DNA of 6,089 nt from positions 1,232 to 7,320 of the forward strand of contig NZ_RCMC01000094.1 of assembly GCF_011319475.1 (NCBI RefSeq). Reading direction: 5' to 3'. The position numbers and the translations under genes were made by a program. Under the pieces are notes generated by a model that was not told where the DNA came from, searched no databases, and saw nothing but the letters and a program-made list of their open reading frames with translations. The stretch comes from Candidatus Nitrosotalea sp. FS (GTDB lineage Archaea > Thermoproteota > Nitrososphaeria > Nitrososphaerales > Nitrosopumilaceae). Within the stretch, counting starts at the first letter, position 1. Every line of letters begins with the position of its first letter. Of this stretch, positions 1-4,822 are shown in pieces.

Positions 1-207
1 ACCGCTTTTTCCAACCATATTACCCATCATTTTTGTGACTTCACCAGGTCCACAACCAACATCACAGCATTTCATTCCTTTTCGTATGCCACCTTTCAAC
101 AGAGAGTCTCTAGTCAGGGGTTCAAATAAAGCAGATTGGATCTTTAGTCTCTCAATTTCATCAGAAGTATTACCTAAAACATAATTATTGTTCAAACCAT
201 TTCCCAT
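1..207 (-). CDS. SAM-dependent methyltransferase, N-terminal part (truncated by left window edge)
   Basis: The minus strand is open from an ATG at 207 to base 1, giving 69 codons with no stop; the rest of the gene lies outside the window. Residues 49-57 read DVGCGPGEV, the classic motif I of class I (Rossmann-fold) SAM-dependent methyltransferases, where the glycines hold the cofactor and the preceding Asp ends strand beta 1. The stretch before it (E17-IERLKIQSALFEPLT, then a short basic segment) matches the helix usually found in Methyltransf_11/25-type enzymes. An AGGG at 217-220 sits 9 nt before the ATG and supports this start. The methyl acceptor cannot be told from the N-terminus alone; small-molecule or quinone-type acceptors are typical of this broad group. 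The gene is divergent from the S-layer-like gene and shares its intergenic region. The superfamily call is firm; the specific function is unknown. Confidence 0.88.
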   Translation of the reverse strand, partial: MGNGLNNNYVLGNTSDEIERLKIQSALFEPLTRDSLLKGGIRKGMKCCDVGCGPGEVTKMMGNMVGKSG

Positions 208-274
208 TTTTTGTATCCCTTGTCTTCCCTGATGACTAGACTATGATGATTATTATCAATTATGGTAATGCGTT

Positions 275-291
275 ACAACAAATATTGTTGT
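275..291. promoter_or_regulatory. 17-bp palindrome, candidate operator in divergent intergenic region
   Basis: ACAACAA-ATA-TTGTTGT is a perfect 7-bp inverted repeat with a 3-nt spacer. A further GTTGT half-site (in GTTGTAA) lies at 339-343. It sits about 70-85 bp upstream of the methyltransferase ATG and about 110-150 bp upstream of the S-layer-like gene, so it could serve either. The size and symmetry suit a dimeric winged-helix regulator. No T-run follows it, so it is unlikely to be a terminator. The regulator is unknown. The rest of 208-378 is AT-rich and shows no gene. Confidence 0.35.
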
Positions 292-378
292 CATATCATG
301 CAAGCGGTTAAAGGATATTCCATAATTTATCAAATCACGTTGTAAATTTTCACTAAAGTACGCAATCCCGGACACGTC

Positions 379-388
379 ATATATCAAA
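379..388 (+). promoter_or_regulatory. Possible TATA element for the S-layer-like gene
   Basis: ATATATCAAA is the best TATA-like stretch upstream of the secreted protein gene. With the usual archaeal spacing of about 25 bp from the TATA centre to the transcript start, transcription would begin near 407-409. That lies downstream of the in-frame ATG at 403 and upstream of the ATG at 442, so it favours the later start. There is no clear purine-rich BRE in front of it, so the call is weak. Confidence 0.25.
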
Positions 389-441
389 ATAGTTAAAACT
401 AAATGAATCTAGTATTTTATGACACCAGAGAGTTTAATCAT

Positions 442-1941
442 ATGAAAATAGGGGAGAAATTTTACAACCAGATAAAACAAGGACACAGACTTATAATTTC
501 GGTATTCCTACTAGTCATGCTTTTTGCAGGAATTATGACAACACCGGCTAGTGCAATCGAGCCATTACTTCCACAATACGAGCCTACCCAACACATTTCA
601 TCAAACCCAAATCTGTATGTCTCTGCAGAAAATTCATTTTTTAAAAACTATTTTGCAGGACCTCAAGTAATTCAAGTAATTGTAATCGACCCTAACATAA
701 ATAGATTGGATCAAGCATACGGTGAGCCCGATGTCACAGTGAATGGAAAAAAATTACGAATGGCTCAGGCAACTGATGGAAACTGGTATGCATATTTTGC
801 AGACAGTAAACAAGCCCAAATCGCAGATGCTACGCAGATAAGCGCTTCTGGCAAAGGCCTTGATTTTGGCAAGTTTTGTTCTCCTTCAAGTGCAATTGTT
901 GCAACAGGCGTTGATTTTGCACAGACAAGTGGAATCGCAATAGCAAGAAGTGCACCTGGATCATCAGATGGAAGTCAAAGTCCACTAACTACAATATCTG
1001 CAACATGCACAGGAATTGTTGATCATGCAATACCTAGCATTACAGGCGCAAAATCTAATTTACTAGATCATGTCGTAAGAGAAAATAAAACATTAAATTT
1101 GAATTTAGGAAAAGCTGGTCAAATAGCTCAGCAGTCTAACAACCAAGCATTAATTGATGCATGGCCAATAATTCAGCTATATGATTTTGGTCCTAATACA
1201 AAAGTAACAGTTCAATACAACAGAGGAGGGTCTGGAGTCCAATCTATTGAGCTTAATTTTGACAGAATTCCGTCCAGTGAAATTGGAATCGTAAGTAGTA
1301 GAATGGATTGGCCAAGAAGTGCAAATGTGCATGGTGATGTGATTGATCCTCAACTCAACATCGATCCAACTCAGGAGGATTCATGGACCTGGGGGACAGC
1401 TAGTACAAACAACACAGTATACTATCAGGCATTTGACAGAAGCGGAGCACCTGATGCCGATGGAACAATTGCCATGCAGAATCTAAGTGGTAATTTATCC
1501 TCCATGATGTTCAATCACAATGGCAGACTAACAGAGGATCCAGCACCACAAGGAGTAGTAGTTGCATCGTTACAGCCAAATGCAATACAAAAGATAACAA
1601 AAGCAAGCAGTGGGTTTTACAGAACTTTATCAATCAATGAGTTTTCCATTCCACTTACAATACTAGAGCTACAACCAAACGTAGGAATATTCGGAGATTA
1701 TGGTGCAGACGGCATTGCAGAAATTGTAACTTTGGATGATGCTCAAAGAGACAAGTCATTTACAGTCAACTATAATGAAAAATCATATGCAGTCATTATA
1801 AAATTCCATACCGCAACATTGACCATGGGAGCACCTGGAAACACAGTTACCAACTCAAGTCCTCCAGCAAAACAAGTAATGTCAAGTCAGTATTTCTCAA
1901 GCCCCATTTTTGCAGCGTTTCTCAAGTTAATCACATCATAG
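442..1941 (+). CDS. Secreted S-layer-like / cell-surface protein
   Basis: The product is 499 residues from the ATG at 442. The frame stays open to an ATG at 403, which would add 13 residues. I prefer 442 because it gives a standard signal peptide: a basic n-region (K2, K5, K12, R16), a hydrophobic core LIISVFLLVMLFAGI and a cleavage site after PASA (residue 38), leaving a mature N-terminus of IEPLLPQYEP. The early mature region (SPNxYVSAENSFF-like, YFAGPQVIQVIVIDP, then EPDVTVNG and NWYAYFAD) resembles, from memory, the N-terminal domain of thaumarchaeal S-layer proteins. Those are several times longer, so this is either a short paralogue or a stand-alone domain. Only two cysteines occur (146 and 189), probably forming a disulfide. 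Five N-glycosylation sequons (NKT, NNT, NLS twice, NSS) fit an exported glycoprotein. There is no convincing C-terminal membrane anchor. It is convergent with the PPOX gene, 60 bp away. Export is well supported; the S-layer role is inferred. Confidence 0.75.
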   Translation: MKIGEKFYNQIKQGHRLIISVFLLVMLFAGIMTTPASAIEPLLPQYEPTQHISSNPNLYVSAENSFFKNYFAGPQVIQVIVIDPNINRLDQAYGEPDVTVNGKKLRMAQATDGNWYAYFADSKQAQIADATQISASGKGLDFGKFCSPSSAIVATGVDFAQTSGIAIARSAPGSSDGSQSPLTTISATCTGIVDHAIPSITGAKSNLLDHVVRENKTLNLNLGKAGQIAQQSNNQALIDAWPIIQLYDFGPNTKVTVQYNRGGSGVQSIELNFDRIPSSEIGIVSSRMDWPRSANVHGDVIDPQLNIDPTQEDSWTWGTASTNNTVYYQAFDRSGAPDADGTIAMQNLSGNLSSMMFNHNGRLTEDPAPQGVVVASLQPNAIQKITKASSGFYRTLSINEFSIPLTILELQPNVGIFGDYGADGIAEIVTLDDAQRDKSFTVNYNEKSYAVIIKFHTATLTMGAPGNTVTNSSPPAKQVMSSQYFSSPIFAAFLKLITS

Positions 1942-2001
1942 AAAACTTTGTAGATTAAACACATGGTTATCTGAGAGAGTATTTCAAATTACAGATTAAA
2001 T

Positions 2002-2373
2002 TCAAATCTTGATACCAATTACAACAGGTTTGCCTTTTCTGTATACGGACAGACCAATTAGTTTTGCCATGATACCATATTTTTTCTTGCGAAGTTTAAT
2101 TACCTGAGACGATTCAAATTCGTTTGCAAAGTATGCAGTTGCATCAACCCAGTTTCCTTTTGGTATGCCTTTCATGTTTGAAGGCACAATACGAATATTC
2201 TTACTATGTGTAAGACGTTTGACTTTGCCAGTAGTAGACGGTGTTGCAACATATATGATTCCATTATCGACGACAAACCAGACAGGTGTTCTTACCGCTT
2301 GGCCATTTTTTCTATATGTTTCAAGATTAAGATATTTTTCATCAAGAAACGGAGTTATCATACTAGATGACAT
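2002..2373 (-). CDS. PPOX-class F420-dependent (FDOR-type) protein
   Basis: This 123-residue protein has the split beta-barrel signature of the pyridoxamine-phosphate-oxidase-like superfamily, in the form seen in small F420-binding PPOX proteins (Rv2061-like family). Residues 14-20 (YLNLETY), 24-33 (GQAVRTPVWF), 39-44 (IIYVAT) and 49-54 (GKVKRL) follow the family order. T29-P30-V31-W32 and the basic K50/K52/R53 cluster are where the family contacts the cofactor and its phosphate. WVDATAYF (75-82) is the next barrel strand. Length is normal. Related proteins use reduced F420 or flavin to reduce small substrates, or simply bind the cofactor; the substrate is not evident. The ATG at 2373 gives full length; Met5 is an alternative start. 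No Shine-Dalgarno sequence precedes it, so the mRNA is probably leaderless or nearly so. The gene is divergent from the PepSY-like gene and convergent with the S-layer-like gene, so it is likely monocistronic. Confidence 0.88.
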   Translation of the reverse strand: MSSSMITPFLDEKYLNLETYRKNGQAVRTPVWFVVDNGIIYVATPSTTGKVKRLTHSKNIRIVPSNMKGIPKGNWVDATAYFANEFESSQVIKLRKKKYGIMAKLIGLSVYRKGKPVVIGIKI

Positions 2374-2401
2374 TTTCTAAAGTATTTAACACAAAATTAG
2401 A

Positions 2402-2407
2402 TTAAAA
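2402..2407 (-). promoter_or_regulatory. Possible TATA box for the PPOX gene
   Basis: On the minus strand TTTTAA lies about 31 bp before the ATG at 2373, which would suit a leaderless or very short-leader transcript. A second candidate, TTAAATA (2382-2388), is too close to the start codon for that. The 115-bp divergent spacer 2374-2488 holds no gene. Its plus-strand promoter for the PepSY-like gene is not clear; AATGTAATAAAG near 2461-2472 is the nearest TATA-like stretch. Confidence 0.3.
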
Positions 2408-2488
2408 GATGACGATAAAATGATACGATTACTTTTGAAGATAAAACCAACGAAAATCTGAATGTAATAAAGGTTTTCATGTCACAAA

Positions 2489-2728
2489 GTGATCTATAAC
2501 AAGTCTTATCGAAGTTTCGATACTATCAAAACTAGATTGACAATTGATGAATTCAAAGCAAAGGAGATAGCAAGAAGATTCCTAGAACAATACCATTCAA
2601 TCATAGTGAGTGATGTTCTTTTAGAAGACGATGTATGGACCGTCTCTGCAAAAACAGGATTGATGCCCAAAGATGTCAAAAAAGTGATGATAGATGCAGA
2701 GACAGGCAGAATCTTGGGGTATTCATAG
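2489..2728 (+). CDS. Small PepSY-like domain protein
   Basis: This is a 79-residue soluble protein. Residues about 16-79 follow the pattern of PepSY-type domains: a helix rich in A/R/F (EFKAKEIARRFLEQY), then VW-x-V (DDVWTVSA) and a closing strand-turn, VMIDAETGRILGYS, whose V-x-ID-x-TG-x-I-G signature is typical of the fold. No signal peptide or membrane helix is visible, so it probably acts in the cytoplasm; PepSY-like domains are generally protein- or peptide-interacting. The start is uncertain. The frame opens after a TAA at 2468 and the only near-N-terminal start codon is GTG at 2489, with no good Shine-Dalgarno sequence. An out-of-frame ATG at 2479, with AAAGG 5 nt ahead, overlaps it. 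The stop is followed immediately by the open frame of the TrmB-like gene, so read-through transcription into that gene is possible. The specific role is unknown. Confidence 0.7.
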   Translation: MIYNKSYRSFDTIKTRLTIDEFKAKEIARRFLEQYHSIIVSDVLLEDDVWTVSAKTGLMPKDVKKVMIDAETGRILGYS

Positions 2729-2775
2729 TTGAAGACTTGTCAGTTGCGCCAAGTCAATTCAAGTTCAGATAGAAC

Positions 2776-2782
2776 TTTTATA
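2776..2782 (+). promoter_or_regulatory. TATA box for the TrmB-family regulator
   Basis: TTTTATA is preceded by a purine-rich AGATAGAA that could serve as BRE. Its centre is 34 bp before the ATG at 2813. With about 26 bp to the start site, the mRNA would begin near 2805 with a leader of about 8 nt, fitting the absence of a Shine-Dalgarno sequence. This element lies inside the open frame that begins with TTG at 2729, which argues against that TTG being the start of translation. Confidence 0.5.
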
Positions 2783-2812
2783 CCTAAAACGAGTATAGAG
2801 AACTCATCAAGA

Positions 2813-3667
2813 ATGCTCGACAAAGAGAAGAACTTGACAGTTTTTGATTCTGATCCAGGCTCTCATATGTATGATAACAAAATGCGACTTGAAAAGATTA
2901 AGGGCGAACTTTTGAAATTTGGTCTAACATCAAACCAAGCCAAGGTGTACATATTTTTGGGCAAGTTTGGTCCCAAAACTGCTCCAGATGTTTTCAAAGC
3001 TCTAGGTCTTCCCAGAACAGAAACATATTACATCATAAACACATTACAGAATCGTGGAATAGTCACTGCCGAGCTTTCATCGCCTACAAGATATTCTGCG
3101 TTACCAATTGAAAAAACAATATCAATATTGATTGATGCAGAAAAAGAAAAAATCAACACACTTGCAAAACAGCAAGACGAGATCTCAGAACTATGGAATG
3201 CAGTTCCCACGCTTGCAATAGAGACAATTGATGATGAAAAAGAAAAATTACAAATGCTACAAGGAAATCCACAAATCTTTACTAAAATATCAAACATGGT
3301 AAATACTGCAAGAGAAGAATTTTTAATTTTTGGTTCTGTCAAGGATCTTTCCAGATTTTATCATTCAAATATTTTTGATACATTACCAAATTCCATATTC
3401 AATGTCAGGATCATAGTCTCACCTGCACATACGGTTCCAGAGTATGTTGAAAAAATAGACAAGCGTAGAATAAAGATAATGCCCACAAGTAAAACTGACA
3501 ATCAATGTTTTGTATTAAAAGACAATCGAGAAATATTGATGTTTTTGAGAAATGCTACACATCCTTCAAATGACATATTTGCAGTCTGGTCAGACTCTAA
3601 GCCTTTGATTGATGCCATGCATAATCTATTTGATTACTCATGGGAGGAGGCATCAGTATGCCGTTAA
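2813..3667 (+). CDS. TrmB-family winged helix-turn-helix transcriptional regulator
   Basis: The product is 284 residues from ATG 2813. The frame is open back to a TTG at 2729, but a TATA box at 2776-2782 makes 2813 the best start; Met19 and Met24 are alternatives, and the conserved domain begins only at about residue 27. Residues 33-98 form a TrmB-type winged HTH: LLKFGLTSNQAKVYIFL, then TAPDVFKALGL, a recognition helix PRTETYYIINTLQNRG (67-82) and a wing ending SPTRYSALP. Residues 100-130 are rich in E/K/Q and look like the dimerising coiled coil. Residues about 140-284 form the effector domain, with FLIFGSVKDLSRF, a VRIIVSP strand and a C-terminal W/F-rich helix. That resembles the sensing half of thaumarchaeal TrmB paralogues; the sugar-binding role known for classical TrmB should not be assumed. 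The ligand and targets are unknown. The gene is followed by a mini-ORF and the NitrOD5-like/8-TM pair, which it may regulate. Its last codons form part of a strong Shine-Dalgarno sequence. Confidence 0.9.
   Translation: MLDKEKNLTVFDSDPGSHMYDNKMRLEKIKGELLKFGLTSNQAKVYIFLGKFGPKTAPDVFKALGLPRTETYYIINTLQNRGIVTAELSSPTRYSALPIEKTISILIDAEKEKINTLAKQQDEISELWNAVPTLAIETIDDEKEKLQMLQGNPQIFTKISNMVNTAREEFLIFGSVKDLSRFYHSNIFDTLPNSIFNVRIIVSPAHTVPEYVEKIDKRRIKIMPTSKTDNQCFVLKDNREILMFLRNATHPSNDIFAVWSDSKPLIDAMHNLFDYSWEEASVCR
3642..3650 (+). promoter_or_regulatory. Very strong Shine-Dalgarno sequence inside the 3' end of the regulator gene
   Basis: GGGAGGAGG contains the GGAGG core complementary to the archaeal 16S rRNA tail (CACCTCC). 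It ends 7 nt before the ATG at 3658. It is the best ribosome binding site in the window, while most other genes here have none. It is also the W-E-E coding stretch of the regulator, so part of the match is constrained by protein sequence. Confidence 0.5.
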
Positions 3668-3711
3668 TCCTGACTTTATTAAAAAAATCAATAGGTGAGA
3701 ATAAAAATTGA
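3658..3711 (+). CDS. Putative 17-codon mini-ORF (leader/coupling peptide)
   Basis: The ORF starts with ATG at 3658 and encodes MPLILTLLKKSIGENKN before a TGA at 3709-3711. Its start overlaps the last 10 bases of the regulator gene in another frame, and its TGA overlaps the TTG start (3708) of the next gene in a TTGA arrangement. The strong Shine-Dalgarno at 3642-3650 is ideally spaced for it. It could be a short translated leader that delivers ribosomes to the NitrOD5-like gene, a small hydrophobic-basic peptide, or a chance ORF. The A7 run at 3681-3687 encodes its two lysines. No family is recognisable. Only the start signals support it. Confidence 0.3.
   Translation: MPLILTLLKKSIGENKN
3694..3698 (+). 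promoter_or_regulatory. Shine-Dalgarno GGTGA that selects the TTG start at 3708
   Basis: GGTGA pairs with the TCACC of the 16S rRNA 3' tail and leaves 9 nt before TTG 3708. The next in-frame ATG (3726) is 27 nt away, too far. An in-frame TAA at 3702-3704 excludes any earlier start. Confidence 0.6.
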
Positions 3712-3998
3712 ATGACAAAGAGATAATGAATGATAACAAAAAGCTGTTTACAGCAGCTGTAGAAGATGCCCTAAACGACATGGGCGGACCTACATTAGAT
3801 ATAGTCAACACCAGTCTGATTCAAAAGTACAAATGCGCACTTGCGGACTGCCTAGAAAATCCTGATTATCTGAAGAATGTACTCAGAGAGATATTCGGTT
3901 ATGCAGATATTGCAGTGATAGCAAAGATCAAGAAAAACCTGGGGGAATTCAGCCAAGAAAGACCAGTAGGCGAGTTCCTCAAAGTATTAACAAAATAG
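3708..3998 (+). CDS. Small helical protein resembling the NitrOD5 output domain
   Basis: This is a 96-residue cytoplasmic protein without signal peptide or membrane helix, predicted by eye to be mostly helical. The segments KLFTAAVEDALNDMGGPTLDIV (residues 12-33), a short variable part, then NPDYLKNVLREIFGYADIAVIAKIKKNL follow the pattern I recall for NitrOD5, a thaumarchaeal output domain found in archaeal signalling proteins: a helix with A-L-x-x-(L/M)-G, then a later (F/L)-x-x-x-L-x-x-(I/L)-F-G motif. Here the domain stands alone with no receiver or HTH. The start is TTG, chosen from the GGTGA at 3694; Met7 (3726) is the alternative. The gene begins within the stop codon of the mini-ORF and ends 1 nt before the membrane protein, so the latter is almost certainly co-translated and may be a partner. 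The domain name is moderately sure; its biochemical role is unknown. Confidence 0.65.
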   Translation: MNDKEIMNDNKKLFTAAVEDALNDMGGPTLDIVNTSLIQKYKCALADCLENPDYLKNVLREIFGYADIAVIAKIKKNLGEFSQERPVGEFLKVLTK

Positions 3999-3999
3999 A

Positions 4000-4806
4000 A
4001 TGCAAACAGAGAATGAAAACGTAAGACGAAACAAGTTATTTGTATTCGGTCTTCTTTCGGTTGGCTTTGCGGTATTAATTTCAAACATCATAAGCAAGAA
4101 TGCAGCAGATGTAACTACAGACTTTCTCATGGTGTTTTTATCAGGAGGACTGTTTGTATTATCAATAATTATCGCAGTGCAATTCAGACTAGGCGGAGGA
4201 CATGGAAAGGCATATCTCTTATTTGCAGGGTTTGCATCACTTTGGTTTGCTGCAGAGCTCACATGGTTAAATTCTGAAATCATATCTCGTCTATCCCCAT
4301 TTCCAGAACAAGGAGACTGGTTTTATCTTGCAGGATATTCATTGTTGTTTGTTTTTTCAATATATTATCTAAAACCATTCCGACTTGCTATCTCTAACAA
4401 ATTACTTGCCTATGCAGCCCTTGCAAGTCTCATGTTTTTCATTCCAACAATATATTCAACATATTCTCTTAATAGAGATGCTTCCATTTTTGAAATTTTG
4501 TGGGGTGCCGTATATCCAATTGCCGATACGATGATCTTGTTTCCAGCAGTCTTGGGAGTATTATTATTTATCAAAGGCAAAGTGGGCTTGTTTTGGTCTT
4601 TTACCTGCATTGCAATCATACTAAATATTATAGCTGATTCTGGATTTTTCTTCCTAGACATTGACAAATCATCCTACAGTAGCAATCCAATCAATATCTT
4701 GTACATGTGGTCATACATTTTATTTGCATTTGGAATTTACAGTCACGTCAAGTTATTCAAAAAACCAAAAATGAAATCTTTTGGTAAAACTGACGATCTA
4801 AAATAA
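4000..4806 (+). CDS. Polytopic membrane protein with about 8 transmembrane helices
   Basis: This 268-residue protein has hydrophobic segments at about 13-31, 42-62, 71-90, 106-124, 134-154, 175-192, 198-218 and 233-253. The N-terminus (NENVRRNK) and C-terminus (KLFKKPKMKSFGK) are basic and short, so both ends are probably cytoplasmic and no catalytic domain is attached. Acidic residues lie in or at the membrane: E86, D106 in GDWFYLAGY, D176 in YPIADTMILFP and D213 in NIIADSGFFF. The (G/A)D-x-x-(Y/L) patterns recall the membrane sensor region found at the N-terminus of some bacterial GGDEF/EAL proteins, but this is a loose likeness. The two 4-helix halves look related (see findings). The ATG follows the upstream TAG by one base with no Shine-Dalgarno of its own, so translation is probably coupled to the NitrOD5-like gene. 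A sensor, small-solute carrier or membrane scaffold are all possible; I do not recognise a specific family. Confidence 0.8.
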   Translation: MQTENENVRRNKLFVFGLLSVGFAVLISNIISKNAADVTTDFLMVFLSGGLFVLSIIIAVQFRLGGGHGKAYLLFAGFASLWFAAELTWLNSEIISRLSPFPEQGDWFYLAGYSLLFVFSIYYLKPFRLAISNKLLAYAALASLMFFIPTIYSTYSLNRDASIFEILWGAVYPIADTMILFPAVLGVLLFIKGKVGLFWSFTCIAIILNIIADSGFFFLDIDKSSYSSNPINILYMWSYILFAFGIYSHVKLFKKPKMKSFGKTDDLK

Positions 4807-4822
4807 AATTCAATTTTTATTT
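4801..4822. terminator. Bidirectional A/T inverted-repeat terminator between convergent genes
   Basis: AAATAAAA (4801-4808) is the perfect inverted complement of TTTTATTT (4815-4822), with a 6-nt loop. Each strand ends its transcript in a T-rich run (ATTTTTATTT on plus, AATTTTATTTTAG on minus), which is what archaeal RNA polymerase needs to terminate. The stop codons of both convergent genes (4804-4806 plus, 4817-4819 minus) lie inside the arms at matched positions. Confidence 0.55.

Noticed and set aside
663..681. Tandem TCAAGTAAT repeat
   Set aside because: It simply encodes the QVIQVI beta strand of the S-layer-like protein; there are only two copies and they are in frame.
2165..2380. Plus-strand open frame of 71 codons
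   Set aside because: It is antisense to the well-supported PPOX gene, has no promoter or ribosome site, and its composition mirrors the opposite strand.
1952..2406. AGATTAAA 8-mer three times around the PPOX gene (1952, 1993, 2399)
   Set aside because: It is a short A/T-rich word expected often in this composition, with no consistent spacing or symmetry.
3028..3342. Minus-strand open frame of 104 codons
   Set aside because: It is antisense within the TrmB-family gene; the Ser/Phe-rich product is what the reverse of a Lys/Glu-rich coiled coil gives.
3681..3687. A7 run as a programmed frameshift joining the mini-ORF to the NitrOD5-like gene
   Set aside because: The NitrOD5-like frame has a TAA at 3702-3704 upstream of its start, so a shift at the A7 run could not create a fusion.
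3899..4283. Two minus-strand open frames opposite the NitrOD5-like and membrane genes
   Set aside because: They overlap each other and two better genes, and have no recognisable domain or start signal.
4410..4667. Minus-strand open frame of 85 codons
   Set aside because: It is antisense to transmembrane helices of the 8-TM protein, with no independent support.
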